Source: Wuchereria bancrofti (Eukaryota > Nematoda > Chromadorea > Rhabditida > Onchocercidae). Taken from it: 64,000 nt of DNA. Location of the stretch: contig SSBO01000005.1 of assembly GCA_005281725.1 (NCBI GenBank), positions 434,001 to 498,000 of the forward strand, written 5' to 3'. The notes under the pieces were generated by a model that was given only the letters and a program-made list of their open reading frames with translations, made no database searches and was not told where the DNA came from. Made by a program: the position numbers and the translations under genes. Of this stretch, positions 1 to 13,034 are shown piece by piece. Positions within the stretch are counted from its first letter, which is position 1. Each line of letters opens with the position of its first letter.

Positions 1-463
1 CAACAGACCAACAAAGACGAGAAGCGCTATAGGATGACGTAACAAATGATATATGTTATACTACTTTAACGCAATCTGCTAGAAGAGGACAAATTCACCC
101 ATTTTTCTTAATCGACTTGCTTGCGCGCAAAAGAAGATGAAGTATTACTGTAGTGCGATCAAAAAAGGCAAAAGACTCTTCGGCATCTCTGCGCGCATTG
201 ACCGGTAGAGCAGTTTCGATATATAGTAAGGAGGGGCGCGGCGCTCATTGTAATTGTCTTTGTCCAGCGCACTAGTCTTCATTTCATCCTATTTTTCTTG
301 CCATAGCTTCCTTATAATTGATTATTTGCTTATCGGGATGATATTATTGGAGGCTCTTTTGAAATTAATAAGGAAACTTTTCCATTTGAATATTCATTTA
401 GTTTAAAATAGATCTTTCTTGATTTCAGTAAGCAAATCATTGTTGACAAATTACGTGTTACAG
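1..463. other. Upstream flank, no gene recognised
   Basis: I see no convincing exon here. Around 225-290 the base composition is more GC-rich (GGGGCGCGGCGC) and a TATATA stretch lies near 220. This could be an old promoter for the Nup62-like copy, but nothing decides it. Confidence 0.3.
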
Positions 464-977
464 TGGGCAATTAGGAGCAACAACAGCGACAGCAGCAGTA
501 ATAACAACGATGGGTACTGCTTTATTACCAATTATAACGTCTTTTTTACAGTCTACCACAACTATTTCCGCCGTATCTACTACAAGTGTAGTAACCTCGG
601 CTGGTTCAGCACTCCCATCATTATTATATCCTTCGAGAACAACTGCTTCAGTTACAACTACTGCTTCAACAATAACTTAAAGTGATTTAGCTAGTGCTGT
701 TCCTGCTGCTCCTACTATCATGTAAGTTATATTTTGTTCGAGTTATAATTGGAATTTCGGTTTCTAAACGAATAAGATATAAGAAAGAAATAGCTGGAAA
801 AGGTAAAATTATCAATTAGAGATCGGTCTCGGATTAGTTACTGTATTTTATTTCTTAAAAAACAATTTGAAAAATAACTTGCAAATGCTGCTAACAATAA
901 TTTGAAGATAGATGGAGGTGAGATTCTGATCTTGGTTGGTCCACCTGATCTTCTCTTGTTAGGCATATGTAAGTACC

Positions 978-1011
<34 letters not shown>

Positions 1012-2228
1012 TAACTGATTTGCAACAGACTTGATAAACCGATCACATTTGCACAATTGGAGCAACTTATAAATCGTTTAGCACTTGATGTCGAAACACA
1101 GCAGCGTGTTTTTATGTCCCAAGTACTTGAATTGAATGCATTTGATCGGGTTTTACGAGGAAATCAGCAGAAGGTACAGCTTTTTTTTGTGTGTATATAT
1201 ATATATATATTTCAATCTCGTTTTCTGCAAAAGTTAAAGCCATTTCTCGTCTTTTTTTCGGATTTGATTTCTTTAAAATTCCTACTTTTTTTATATGCGA
1301 TTTAATTGTCGATCGTGTAACTGTTTGCTTTTTACAGATTCTGAGTCTTGACCAGCTTCAGCATGTAATTGCACCATCACCATATACGCTAAATTTATTA
1401 TTTCTTTGAGTTTTAGTTCAGATTCCATTATTTTGTATGGGAGCATGATCGCATAAGGATTATAGGTTCTTGATATAAGCGAAGAGATTAAGCAACTGGA
1501 AGAGGAGAAGGACCGGTTTTTGCATACTGTGGATTTCATTTCTCAACAACAAGCTGAACTTGAGGCTTGGAAAAGGCTTTGGGTCGTAGTGATTGGACAG
1601 AAATGACGCCAATAGGACTACCAGATCCAGGTGTAGCACTCATGCCGACATGCAACGACAGGCTATGCAAGTTTGTTTTCGACAATGTAACAACTCGAAT
1701 AGGTCCATTTTGCGGCTTTCACTTTGTGATCATATCTTAATTTCTAGTCGCAAAAGTACTTTCGGAAACTTTTTGTTGCCACTGTGTTTTTTGTTGCCAC
1801 TGTGTTTCGTTTTTTCCTTATATGACAACGAAAATTATAAAATAATTGATTACACGTTATTATTATTAAGTTGGTAAGAGTTTTTATGCTTTCAGTTTCA
1901 TTGTATTTAGACAAAATGCAAGTTAGCCTTAAAGTTGTCCGATAATTTGTCCGATTTCAGGCTGTAGTTACAGTTACGGATTGATGCACAGCTGAAACAA
2001 GCAGATGATAACATCACTGACATCATCGAACAAGTGCATTTACATAACTTTCTGCATTATATGTATTATATACAGGATATTCACCGGATAAATATAAATT
2101 TTCAGGTTAAAGAACTACAGAGAACTGCTATGGGTCTCAATGATGAGGCTGAATCGGCGGAACAGATTGCGCAGATCCTTAGACGTCAACTGGATGCCCT
2201 GCAATGGATTGATGAACAAAGCTGTTAG
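464..2228 (+). pseudogene. NUP62: Nup62-like nucleoporin, decayed copy
   Basis: Nup62 is the central-channel FG nucleoporin; its C-terminal coiled coil assembles with Nup54 and Nup58. Visible exons are a Thr/Ser/Ala-rich stretch (464-718), then coiled-coil exons at 1029-1173 (ITFAQLEQLINR, then VFMSQVLELNAFDR), 1338-1364, 1466-1670, about 1968-2033 (IDAQLKQADDNITDIIEQ) and 2106-2228 (ending LDALQWIDEQS). Order and motifs match the Nup62 C-terminal domain, and introns are kept, so it is not a retrocopy. Damage: an in-frame TAA at about 676-678; a missing base near 1568 (ELEA must shift frame to give EKALG); a second shift near 1635 before THADMQRQAMQ; and a stop straight after WIDEQS, where the family runs on about 40 residues. 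No FG repeats are seen upstream. Neighbouring genes are intact, so real decay is likelier than poor sequence, though local assembly error is possible. Confidence 0.7.
979..1004. repeat. (TA)n microsatellite
   Basis: A TA dinucleotide run lies inside an intron of the Nup62-like copy. A second TA run sits at about 1195-1211 in the next intron. Confidence 0.9.
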
Positions 2229-4249
2229 TATTCCTTTTTTTTCTGTGTGAATCTGCTCATTGTGATCAAATTTGGTTGCTGTTTGATGAAGAATAATATA
2301 ATTTGAATTATAAGGGTTTAGCTTAAGGATTTTTGATGCCGATTTCATGGTGAGGAAGTTTTACAATTAGTAGAGGTCTCATCGCATAAGAAATTTAGCC
2401 GTGGAGGTTTGATAATCAGTGCTTAATTTTGGCATATGTTCCAAAAATCTGATTAAATTCATTTACATTATAGGTGATTTATAAAAGAAAGTGGCAAAAT
2501 TATCGGAAGGATTATCGATGAAATAAATGAAGGAAAATCTGGTCTCCTTTGTACGGATCTTTTTGTATGCTATATTTTGTATTAGTTTTATGAGACGATA
2601 AATGCATATGAAGTTTTTCATCTCTTAACATATAAAAGAGTTCTTAAAACTACATTTCTGGAGGAATAGCAAAACCAGAATAGACTTTTCTTTGTCGATC
2701 CTATTTGCTTTCATCGAGTATTTTTCACTACTTTTTATATCAAATATGCAATTTATAATTTCCTAAAATGCTCCCTTTTTGTTTTTCATACCTTATATTT
2801 GTATTATTGTTATCTCATGATGCCTTTAAGAATCAAAAATGACTTAGTAAAATACTATCCAACAATGAAATGCAAATTTGCCTGCCTTTTTTTACTTTAT
2901 TATTGCAATCTCGTCTCTTTTGTTATTGGTTTTCTCATGAAAAATGAAGCCGTATATTTTTGTTCTTTATTAAACATAATAAAATGCATCTAATTCTGCT
3001 ACTTTTCACTCTTTAATAAATTCAGTTCAAAAATATTTCGGAATTTTTAATAATTTCAAGCAAAAGAGAATAAAAATAAAACAACTGGATAAAGTTGTAG
3101 TTTCTCACAGCGGATATCATCGACTTGGTGAGCTAAAAGCAATTTATCGGAATTGTAAAGTAATTTATCGAAATTTCCTGAATGAGAAGTTTGAGAGAGA
3201 AGCCAGGCCATAGACAAAGGATTTTGCTGTTTGGATTAAAAGAAGAGCGTGAAAATATACGTAGAATGTAGGATTTACCTGAACACTGTTTAATTTCCTT
3301 CTACTTTAATAATTTCTTTTCTGCTTAACTTTTTTCGAATTAAATCAATTAAAATGTATTTGTTTGAGTTTCCTAACTACAACTGCAATGAATTTTGGAC
3401 AGCAAAATGTGAATTAAATAGAAATCAAATTTCAGAGAGTTTTTTTAAGAAGAAATTTATGTGAAAAAAACAAAATTGTTAAAAATAAGTAAGAAATACG
3501 ATTGTTTTAGCAAAACAAATTACGTCTACAATCAAATATTCTGATAAGAACGCGTAATTACACGTTACGTATAACTTAAAAATCAATAAGAAAGCAAAAT
3601 TTTTTACGGATTCGTTACTTGAATTACTACTTACGTGTATGTTATACAATTGTAACTAATAAATTAAAATTTTTTTTACAGCTTTTTTATTTTAATTTTT
3701 AAGTGTATCGATTCCAATTTCATTTAATGATCGTTTGATTTTTTCGATTTGCAACTAATATTAATACATTTTACCGATTTTTAGTCCTAATTTTATTGAT
3801 TTTAACAGTAAAATACAGTATGTCTTTACATACTTTTTTTTCATTTACTGAGGAAAACGCTTAGTTAGAAAAGTTAATGAATTTCACAGCGCCGTTAATT
3901 GATAATTTCGACTTTCCGAAATCTTTTGCTTTACGGTTTTTTGATACATATTCTTGACGAGATTTCGTGAACAGATAACATTTTTGTTTTTGAAAATTTC
4001 AAAAATTGTTGTTATTTTCCAAAATGATAATGAATTTGGTGGTATTTAAATTACGATACAAATAATTTATCCTTTTTCTAATTTTCAGGTTTCATTCTTT
4101 TTATTTTATTTAGTTCCTTATTCAATTTTAGTATTTCCGATAAGTGATAATTTAATGGCAACGACATTTTCACTATTTCAATATAAGCACAACTCTATGC
4201 CTTTTTTCGAAACTTTTTTCAATTTGTCACTAATTTTCAAAAATTTCAA
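2229..4249. other. Intergenic, AT-rich, no gene seen
   Basis: Both strands are full of stops. No splice-linked coding exons, RNA genes or tandem repeats were recognised. Confidence 0.6.
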
Positions 4250-6420
4250 AAAATTTCAATTTCCGGCAAAGATTTTCCCACGAAATTATTATAAATGACT
4301 TCAAATTTCAATGAAGTGATAAAATGGTAAAGAAATGATAAAATACAAATTTTATTAACCTAGATCAAACGACAATTCGATGAAATTAAGGACAGTGAAT
4401 TTGATAAATTTAACTGAATTTTCATCAAATTGTAAAAAAATTTTGAATCTCTTTCAAAAAAAAAGTTTTTGAAAAAAGTTCTTTTTTTCATCATCATCAA
4501 TCAATCGGTCATCATCATCATCATTGCTGGGAGCACTGATATATTTGCTCATAGATATGACTACGGTATATCTCTGATTATGACTCTGAATGGATTAGAC
4601 AATCGACAAAGAAATAAATGAATGACATATACATATTTGTTAGAGTTATCGATTCAATTTCTGTGATGAATTTTTGTGGATTGGTGACGATAACTAGGTT
4701 AAAACCGTTTACAATTAGTTTGGATAATAAAATTGATAGATTTAAGGTGCTTGAATAGTGGCAAAGATGAATTTTCATCGAATAATAAAAAATTTTTGAA
4801 ATTTTAAAGCATTTTGCTTGATAATCTACACGAACTTCCAATTCTGGCAAAGATTTTAATACAAACTTTTTTTAGCCTAAATCTAGCGATAATTTGATGA
4901 AATTAGGCATATTGAAGAGATTTCGTGGTTTAATTTACAAAAACCCCTAGAAATTGTATGATTTTCATAAATATCCATACTCAAATTTGTTAAAATTAAT
5001 TTCAATGTTCGAAATGAAACAAAACTATTGTTAGTCACAATTTTTATCAATTTTGCCACTGAAATATTGTTCCAAAGTTAATTTTTAGTTTTTTTTTTTA
5101 ATTTGTCAAATGGCCCGGACCGGATGTGAGCAGATCATGTGCAATGCAAATAAAGTAATTGAATTAAAAAAATATATTTTTTTAAATGAATTGCAATTTT
5201 TTATTAGTTTAGCACTTAATTGAAACAAAATTTGATAATATTGAAGTTTATTTTGTGGTTTAATTTACAAAAACTCTAGGAATTTTTATCATTTCCAATT
5301 AGTTTGGACAATGAATTTGGATATTTAAGGTACTTTAATGTTAACAAAACTGATTTTTAATTGAATTAGAAATGAATTATGAATTTATTTAGCATTTTCC
5401 TTGACAATCGATATGGTCTTCCAATTTCCGGCAAAGGTTTTCTCACAATATTATTTTAAATTAGTTGAAATTTAATTTCATATGATAAAAAGGTAACGAA
5501 AATAATGAAGTACCAATTTTTTAACCTGAACAATGGGATAACTCGATTAAATTAAGCATATTTCTAATAGGAAAATGAATTTGCTTGTTAATTTTAGCTT
5601 TTCCTGTTTTGAAATTACCAGCTGATATCATTTTCAATCATTTTTCGACGATATATTTGCTAAATTTAAGGTGCTTGAATAGTAGGAAAATCGAGTTTTC
5701 ATTGAATTACAAAAGAATTTTGAATTTTTTAAGCATTTTGTTATTATTTTTCAGAATGCTTAAAATTTCTGGTTGATATCATTTTCAATTAGTTTGGACA
5801 TTTTGTCGATGAAATTTTGCATATTTCTTGTGAAAGAACTATTACTAATTACAATTTTTATTAACTCAGCTATTTAAATTTTGTTCGAAAATGAAATTTG
5901 TAAAGTTTTTTTTTGTTGATGTTGTTAAATGACCATGTCCGAATGTAATCATCCGCAATGCAAAAAAATATCAATTATATTCAAAATATACATCTTTTTG
6001 TTTTGGTGAATTGCGATTTTTTAATCCTATTAACACTTAATGAAACAAATTTTAACAAATTTCAATTTTATTTCCTGGTTAAAATTATAGGATCTTATGG
6101 ATACAGAAAGATTTTCATAACAATCCACGCTTAAATTTGTAATTTAAATTTATTTCACTGTAAAAATGAATTAAAACTATTGCTAATTACAATTTTTATT
6201 CGTTTCGCCATTTTAATTTTTCTCTAAACTGAGATTTGGAATTCTTTTTTTTTTTTGTTGTTTAAGTTGTCAAATGACCATGTCCAGATGTAAGCAGATC
6301 ATATGCAATGCAAATAAAATGTCATTTATGTTCAAAATATTTTTGATGAAATGCAATTTTGTGATTCTATTAGTACTTAATTAAAACAATTTAAATTTAT
6401 TTCCTTGTTTAAATTACAAA
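4250..6420. repeat. Diverged ~1.16 kb tandem duplication
   Basis: Several landmark strings recur at nearly the same spacing. TTCCGGCAAAG is near 4262 and 5427. The block reading TTTTCATAA...CAATTTTTAT is near 4960-5046 and 6110-6200. The block TTGTCAAATG...GCAATGCAAATAAA is near 5104-5160 and 6268-6322. This gives a unit of about 1.16 kb. An extra partial copy of the last block lies at about 5921-5975, and a weaker TTCTGGCAAAG copy near 4838. Copies are heavily diverged and carry no long ORF, so this is an old non-coding repeat, perhaps satellite-like. No terminal inverted repeats or transposase were seen. Confidence 0.6.
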
Positions 6421-7097
6421 TGGACTTCCATTGATTGAAGTGCTTGCTAAGTAATAAATTTGATAACAGCCATTGATACTAGGAAATGTGCAATTATTTG
6501 ATAAATAATTGGAAGAGAGAATATATAGCAGTGCAAAATAAGATGTTGAATAAATTATTGACCGAACGTTAGTGGTGGATTTAGTTTTTTGAAATGATTC
6601 CTATGATTCTTAGACATAAGAGTTCAAAAGAGAAATTCCATTTGTTTTGTTTCAATCCAAATTAACATTTAAATTTTTTTTAAAAAATTTTTGTGCTATA
6701 TTAAGTACAAATGAAATAATTAAATTCTATAAAATATCTGGGAATGTTTTTCGAAATTATTGCTTCGAAATATATTTTTGTAAAAATAATATGACGCATC
6801 CTTCAGCTCTCTAATCCTTAATTCTGTTTACATTTACGATGTGAAATGTGAACTGGAAGTGATTGGTACACACTGTTTGAACTTTCCAAAAGTGTTGCAA
6901 ACTTTTGCATCCGAGCAATCCATGTCATTCTCACAGTTTAATCTTTCGTCCAGTAAGAGGCAATATCGAGAATTCTGCAACACCATTACCTCTTATGGAC
7001 AGAACCAGATATAAGTCTCAATTTTTTGAAGTGTCAACTCTGAATCTTAATTTTAATTTAGGAATTATTAGAAATATCGACTTTCGAAGTTTTGATA
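6421..7097. other. Intergenic, no gene seen
   Basis: AT-rich sequence downstream (3') of the reverse-strand cysteine-rich gene. Nothing recognisable. Confidence 0.5.
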
Positions 7098-9083
7098 TTA
7101 GAATAGTACTTGCTGATAGGTGACGCCACCGCTGATATTAATGCAACGCTGACCGCCCGAGCATTCGTAATCATAATGGCACGGTTGCATGAATGTCGCC
7201 TGTTTTGCAGCTCTGCACAAATAAAGATTCTCTAAAACTTTCTCGCAACGCTGAAAATTTCAATAAATTGAAATCAATAAGTTTAAATCAGGCAATTCAG
7301 ACAAATCGTCAATATACTAGAATTGTTAAAACTATTCGAAATGAGTAGGTTTCATAATATCGCCCTAATCTGAGCATAAAATTAACATTCATTAAAAAAT
7401 CAAAATTAACATTTATCCCCTTTAATTAGATGAGATTTGCAGTTGTTTTCAGTCGTCATAAATGCAGGAAAACAACTAAATTTGGAAAAATTAGTTTTAT
7501 AAATATTAAATGGTTTAAATTTAGATATTAACAAATAAGAGGTAGAGGGAAGTGGGGTAATTAGTTCATGGTTGAAATGTTAATATAGTGGATACACCTG
7601 TCCAGACTGGCAGTCAGCATTGAAACGACATTGTCGACTGCTTGTTGTTGGATTGTAAATGCAGATGCGATTACCTGGGACACTTTCTTCTGTGCAAATT
7701 TCGAAAACAGAGCACTGGAAGTTAGAAAATGATGCGGGTGATGCGTTTCATCGTTTCAGGAGAAAATAGTTTTAATTTTATAAATAAATCAGATGAGAGT
7801 TCGATGATTCGAGTGTCTTGAGCTGCAGATCTAAGCAATCATTCATGAGTTCACTAAAAGTATTACTATCACTAAAAGGGAAACACTACTACCTGATAAT
7901 CAGCAGTACACTGCTTTTCAAAACCCTTTGAAATAGCACGATTATCAGTCAGACTCAGTGGAATCGCACCACCTCCAATTTCATCACTCCGAAATGGATT
8001 CATCTTAGCTGTACCTGGAAATGCAAACTTTGAAAAAAGTGAAATATTTGTTGTAATTACTCCAATAGAAATTTCTGTTGAGGATAATAAAATATCGATT
8101 GATCTCGACTTGAAATGCTCAATAAAATTACAAATGTATGACTGAGTTATACATAAATTGTGATCAACTTACGATATTCAAGCGATGTTACGCATGCATT
8201 AATATTATACTGCTTGTTGAAGGAACACATCTCTAAAAGACCGCAATCCGCGTTGCTCTGACAAGTTTTGTACGGCAGCACTTCCCGGATTACCTGAATG
8301 AAATTCGATTTCCTGAAACTGATTTCATGATTAGCCAGCCTTATCACATCATTAGACTAACCTGACAAGTCATCATGCCATTTGTATTGATGCAGTGCAA
8401 GTGTTGAGCACAGTCGGCATCGTTGTAACATCGATCATTCACTGAATTTAAAGAAATTAAATAAAAGTTTTCTGAATCATAAATTTTAAAGTCACATCTA
8501 ATAATTTTTGTTGACGTTGAAAATAAGTCATATTATTAAATCGTATGAGTCATCCTGTTAAAGCAATTTTCGCAGAACTTTATTTTCTTGAACTTTTCGC
8601 AGAATATCTATCCTACCGAAGACACAGATGACTAATTTGATGAGTTGGGTCGATATTTTCAGTTACTAAATTGAAAATTTAAACTTACTCTTCCATCCAA
8701 GAGATCCATACTGACAAGAACCAGGCCAGCCAAGATATATACATTTGCCAAATAAACGACATTGTGCATCATTTTGACATATGATCTGTCTTGACTATAA
8801 ATCTTGAACAATGAAATGACAAGTATTTTGAAAATTTTGAACTTTTTTTCTGGATTTCTAATAACTTAATGATATATCAGTTGCAGGTTACTTGTGCAGG
8901 ATATACCGTTGATGTTGTGGGCATTTGTTCTAAGGCTTGTTGACAGAACAGTAATCCAGTTATATCCGGAATACATCGTTCTCCCGGATTACATTGTGCA
9001 TCATTAATACAGTATTCTGCGAACTTTGTACTGCCAGATTGTATGACGAGAAATGAAGCTAACAGTATCAGTGCAGAACACAT
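7098..9083 (-). CDS. Secreted protein with seven four-cysteine modules
   Basis: Seven exons in perfect phase (9083-8892, 8794-8689, 8441-8362, 8293-8173, 8014-7893, 7714-7598, 7250-7098) give 296 residues. The start ATG opens a hydrophobic signal peptide (CSALILLASFLVIQSGS). The mature chain repeats one module, C-x5-C-x5-C-x8-10-C, with cores CINDAQC, CQNDAQC, CYNDADC, CQSNADC, CTADYQC, CRFNADC and CHYDYEC. The last module lacks its fourth cysteine because the chain ends there. Module 5 crosses the exon 5/6 junction and module 6 the exon 6/7 junction; the others lie in one exon each. The spacing recalls the small disulfide-rich EB/DX-type modules of nematodes, but I do not assign a Pfam family. 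Role unknown; by inference an extracellular, disulfide-stabilised protein. No free-standing gene overlaps it. Confidence 0.85.
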
Positions 9084-12000
9084 TTAATTATTTGCAATCT
9101 CTACAATGGCTGAACGTACATTCTGTTTTGCATTATTGATTCAGATTCATTTTAAAGAAAATTATTCAAATTAAACGGTTAATAAAAAGCATCAAGAATG
9201 AAACTGCTATTTTTTAAAGAAAGCCTCTGAAAATTAAAACTTTAAGAGGAAATTGTAAAGTACAACTTTGTGATAGAAGTCCGTAAATTTGATCAAATGC
9301 AAACTTAAATACTTTTTCCCATCAGCAGAAGGTATTGCCTAAGTTGTCATCGCCACATAAAGCGCTTAGTGATGCGTTGAAAAACCTTCCCTCGTACGAT
9401 CCTCAAATTTGTTTGAATAATTGTATTAAAGAAAGTTTTGCCGTAAATCCGGTTCTTTCACACATTTAATGCCTGATGGATGGATGATTCATTTACTTCT
9501 CTTTGTTGACTGAATCGTATTTTGTGTGCTAGGCACAGTTAATGAAACCTTCAGTTTTTCACAGAATATTCATTTTTGTTTGCTTCATCTCCCAAAATTA
9601 CCCTGTTGTTATCTCTCAGTGAACGTCAAATGACCAATGGGACTTACTGAATGGAATCAATTAAAATCAACAATGATTTGAACGCAGTCATTTGTTTAAT
9701 TCTTATAGACTAAAACCAAATTGAAATCTGAAGTATTATTACTAAGCTATAAGTAATGAAATAATAATATTTAACTAACAGTCACCAAAATAAAAAGTAC
9801 AGAAAGTCGTACAAATGAAATAATTAGCAGAATAAGGAGAGTTAGCATTGCTGTTAAGCATTGACTATAAAGCACAGTGCTAATCGATGTATGTAACTCA
9901 TATATAAAAGATAAAATAAGTAAGTATTTCTGTGTTTGAATAGGTTTCATCCAATCCAAATGCCTTATTGTACACTCATTAGTTTAGGAGGAAATGATTT
10001 AAACCGAATTATGTCATCGAATTTTTAAATGAAAGGAAAATATTTGATTGACTATTTGCGCATTATGCTCAATCTGTCATCTCAGTAAAGAGTTTCTGTG
10101 GTGATCTGTGCTGCAAACAGCAAATTTTAATAAAACAATCTTTTTTCTGTGTCATTTCAAAATTGCGTTAGATGAAAACGACATTTTATTTTGAAATAGT
10201 AAAGTAAACAAAAGGGAGATGAAACTGGAATGAAAAATGGGTGGTTGAATTCATTCTATCAGTTCAAGGATACAAGTCGTGATCGTCTCGATGGATAAGA
10301 TGTATCACCGATGGATGCATCGTAAACGCTTCAAGTATTCTTACAGATGAAAGAATTGAGAAAAAAAAAAAAACGGAAATCACCAACAAATTTGTAAACG
10401 GTTTAAATGATTCCATATTGTTCATTCAAATAAATAATTGCATTAATTTTTGAGGAAAGGACAATTGCATTTGCTGCAAAATGAATTTGTTTTATGCGGT
10501 ATTCTTCTTGAATTATTTGAAGTGAGAATAATTTGCATATGTCATATCCTTCCTGTCCGTGAATTATTGTCCTTTAATACTGCTGGAATCATTTTTGTTG
10601 TTCTTTCAATGCATTAGTCATTTCATTTCAAGTGAGTTGAAGAAAAGAAGGTAAAAAAAGAAATTACAGAAAAGATTCACTAAATGAATGATGAAGGAAG
10701 TTTCACAGAGTTAATAATGAAATTTGCGAAATAATTAGGCTGGGAAACTTTTGAAGTATCTCTTTAAATTGGATCATATGTATCGTTTCTCAATATTACG
10801 TGTATATTAAGATAATAATACAATAAATTTTGGATATCATTTAAAGAACCCTTTCAAATTAATTATCAGTTCTGAAAGGAAGAACAGAGTAATGCAAACC
10901 AAATGATTGGCTCATTTGTCTCATTCATGAATTTATAATAAAAAATACAATATTAGAAACGGTACTGCTGTCATTATAATTTATGTTTTGATAAACATCT
11001 TTAAAAGTTTGAAATGACAGCAAATGAAAAATGCTTCCTGTTGAGAATAAGAATAAGGATGTGCTGCAAATTTGCTTTGGCCTATTACTATTTGAAGTAA
11101 TGGGACAAGAAAATCTTAGGCCAATGTGCACGTGAGCCATATATAAGTGTTGCAGTATTTGTCAACAAACCAAATTTATATGTCAGAACTTTGCTTCGCT
11201 AACATTGGGATTTGCACAATGGAAAAAATTTAGGATATGGTGGAATCCCACAATAAGCCTTCAACAGTAACAATTTTTTAATTAATTATTTTAGCATTAT
11301 TATATAGCTCCGTTGAAATTTGAAGCCAGCTTGACTAAAGTACTCAACTTAAAGGAAATTTTTTTTTATATGTCAGAACTTTGTTTATATGTCAGAATTT
11401 TGTCAAAAAAAAAAATCTTTAAACGTCTTTTTATAATTAATATGACGTGTATCACTAGCAAACGTCAATCTTATTTCTTTAGTGAACGTTACAGGAAAAT
11501 GCATAAGGAGAGAGGAAGACAATGTCACCACTATGCAGCGACAAAACCGCTCAGTAGTGAAAGTATTCGTCGTAGCTCTTTTTCGAAGGATCATTGGTTC
11601 ACTTTCTGGTCTTTGGGTTGCAAATTAATTAAATGAAGCAAGTTGATATCTTTGTTTTCTTCTCTCAGGTCTAATTAGCTGTTATAAACTTTATTAAATA
11701 TGACACAAGTGCTTTAAACAATTAGATGGAATATTTCCATTATCAGTTATTTCAGATATAATTATTTCTATGGTTTTGTTTTCACATGTAATTATTTCAA
11801 CGTTTTTTTCTTTTTTTTTTTTGGTGAAAGAGTGAATGTGAGGCAAGCCAATTTGGATAGCTTCAATTTGATAAATATTCACCAATATTTTGCATAACTT
11901 TGTGTAACATACATTTTTCTGTAGTTTTCCTTACATAATTGGACAGATATCAAACTTTGAGAATTGTTGACATTTTCATGCGAAATAGACTAGTTTAATA

Positions 12001-12193
12001 TGTTGTCAAATATAGAAGACTTTTTGCTAAATTTAGATTTGAATATCGTTATGAAATGGAATATATGTATGGCAACTTAATCAGCTTACTCTTATCTATC
12101 TAGAAGTTCAAGCCAAGTTAGTTTAACCATAGTGTTCCTTGACCTTTGGGATGCTGATGATAATGATAGTGGTCGTGATGAAGATAATGGTGA
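9084..12193. other. Gene-poor intergenic stretch
   Basis: This holds the promoter side of the cysteine-rich gene (left end), then about 3 kb of AT-rich sequence. Short ORFs here have no splice partners or family motifs. GAT-rich trinucleotides occur around 12150-12200. Confidence 0.5.
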
Positions 12194-12707
12194 TTACTTC
12201 GATAAAGGCGGTAACGGGAAGCTCTCTGATGTCGTTCCTTTTGATTCCTGTAAGCTCTAATTTTTGAAATCAGACTTTCTTTAGCCTGATTGAAACAATC
12301 ACTGAATCTTTTAAGAGGAATTTCTATCTGTTTTGAACTGTTAAGGCTGAAATTGACTTAAACAGATGGAATAAGTATATAGCAGATAAAATATCGTTAA
12401 TAGCAATCAAATCGATGTGAACAATAATTCATATTTGTAATTATATGAAATAAAAGCGAGCAATTGCTACAATTTGAAAGGAATGGAAATGACTGTGAGA
12501 AGTTATAATTGTCGATGAATAAGAAAGAAAAGTAAAAACTTGCAAAAAGTTTCGCAAAAGTCCTCCGTCTCTGCTCTTCCATGACATCATTTCAAGTGTT
12601 TGCTGATCTAACTCATTGCTTATGGTTATCAGTGATAAAGCACTGAACAGTAGTAGAATTGCTACTGATAACATTGAAACTCTGAAATGTTGCAAATTTT
12701 GATCCAT
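12194..12707 (-). CDS. Candidate short secreted peptide, two exons
   Basis: An ATG at 12707 opens 56 codons with a strong hydrophobic segment (MLSVAILLLFSALSL after an 11-residue lead), then NELDQQTLEMM and a basic site (KSR). A donor (CAA|GTTTTT) at 12540 and an acceptor (CTTACAG) before 12247 join in phase to 17 more codons and a TAA at 12194-12196, giving about 73 residues. That size and layout suit a small secreted peptide or neuropeptide precursor. The donor is weak, and exon 2 is open in all three reverse frames, so the reading frame after the junction is not certain. It could be a chance ORF. Confidence 0.3.
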
Positions 12708-13034
12708 GAAAAGGAGGAACGTACACTCAAAACAAATGACAGAAAATTTAAATATCCCAATTTATGATTCGTGGTATTATTGTGCACACACTCCGAACTT
12801 AATTTAACTATAATGAAAAGCAAATGACAAACAAAACTTTATCCATCAAAGGAGAAAGAAACTTTTCTAAATCGACTTTCATCAATGCTATGAAATGACT
12901 TTTTTATTTTTATGGGTGATATAGCAAATTCTATGTTACTAATAAACAAGTCAGAAAGCTTTATGTTGTAAGTTAAGCTCCATAAAACTAGTTATAGTTA
13001 TTATTAATTTAAGTGAGACGTAAAGTACGTGTTT

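Noticed and set aside
676..678. In-frame TAA in the Nup62-like copy as recoding
   Set aside because: TAA is not a selenocysteine codon, no recoding element is evident, and frameshifts lie downstream; decay is simpler.
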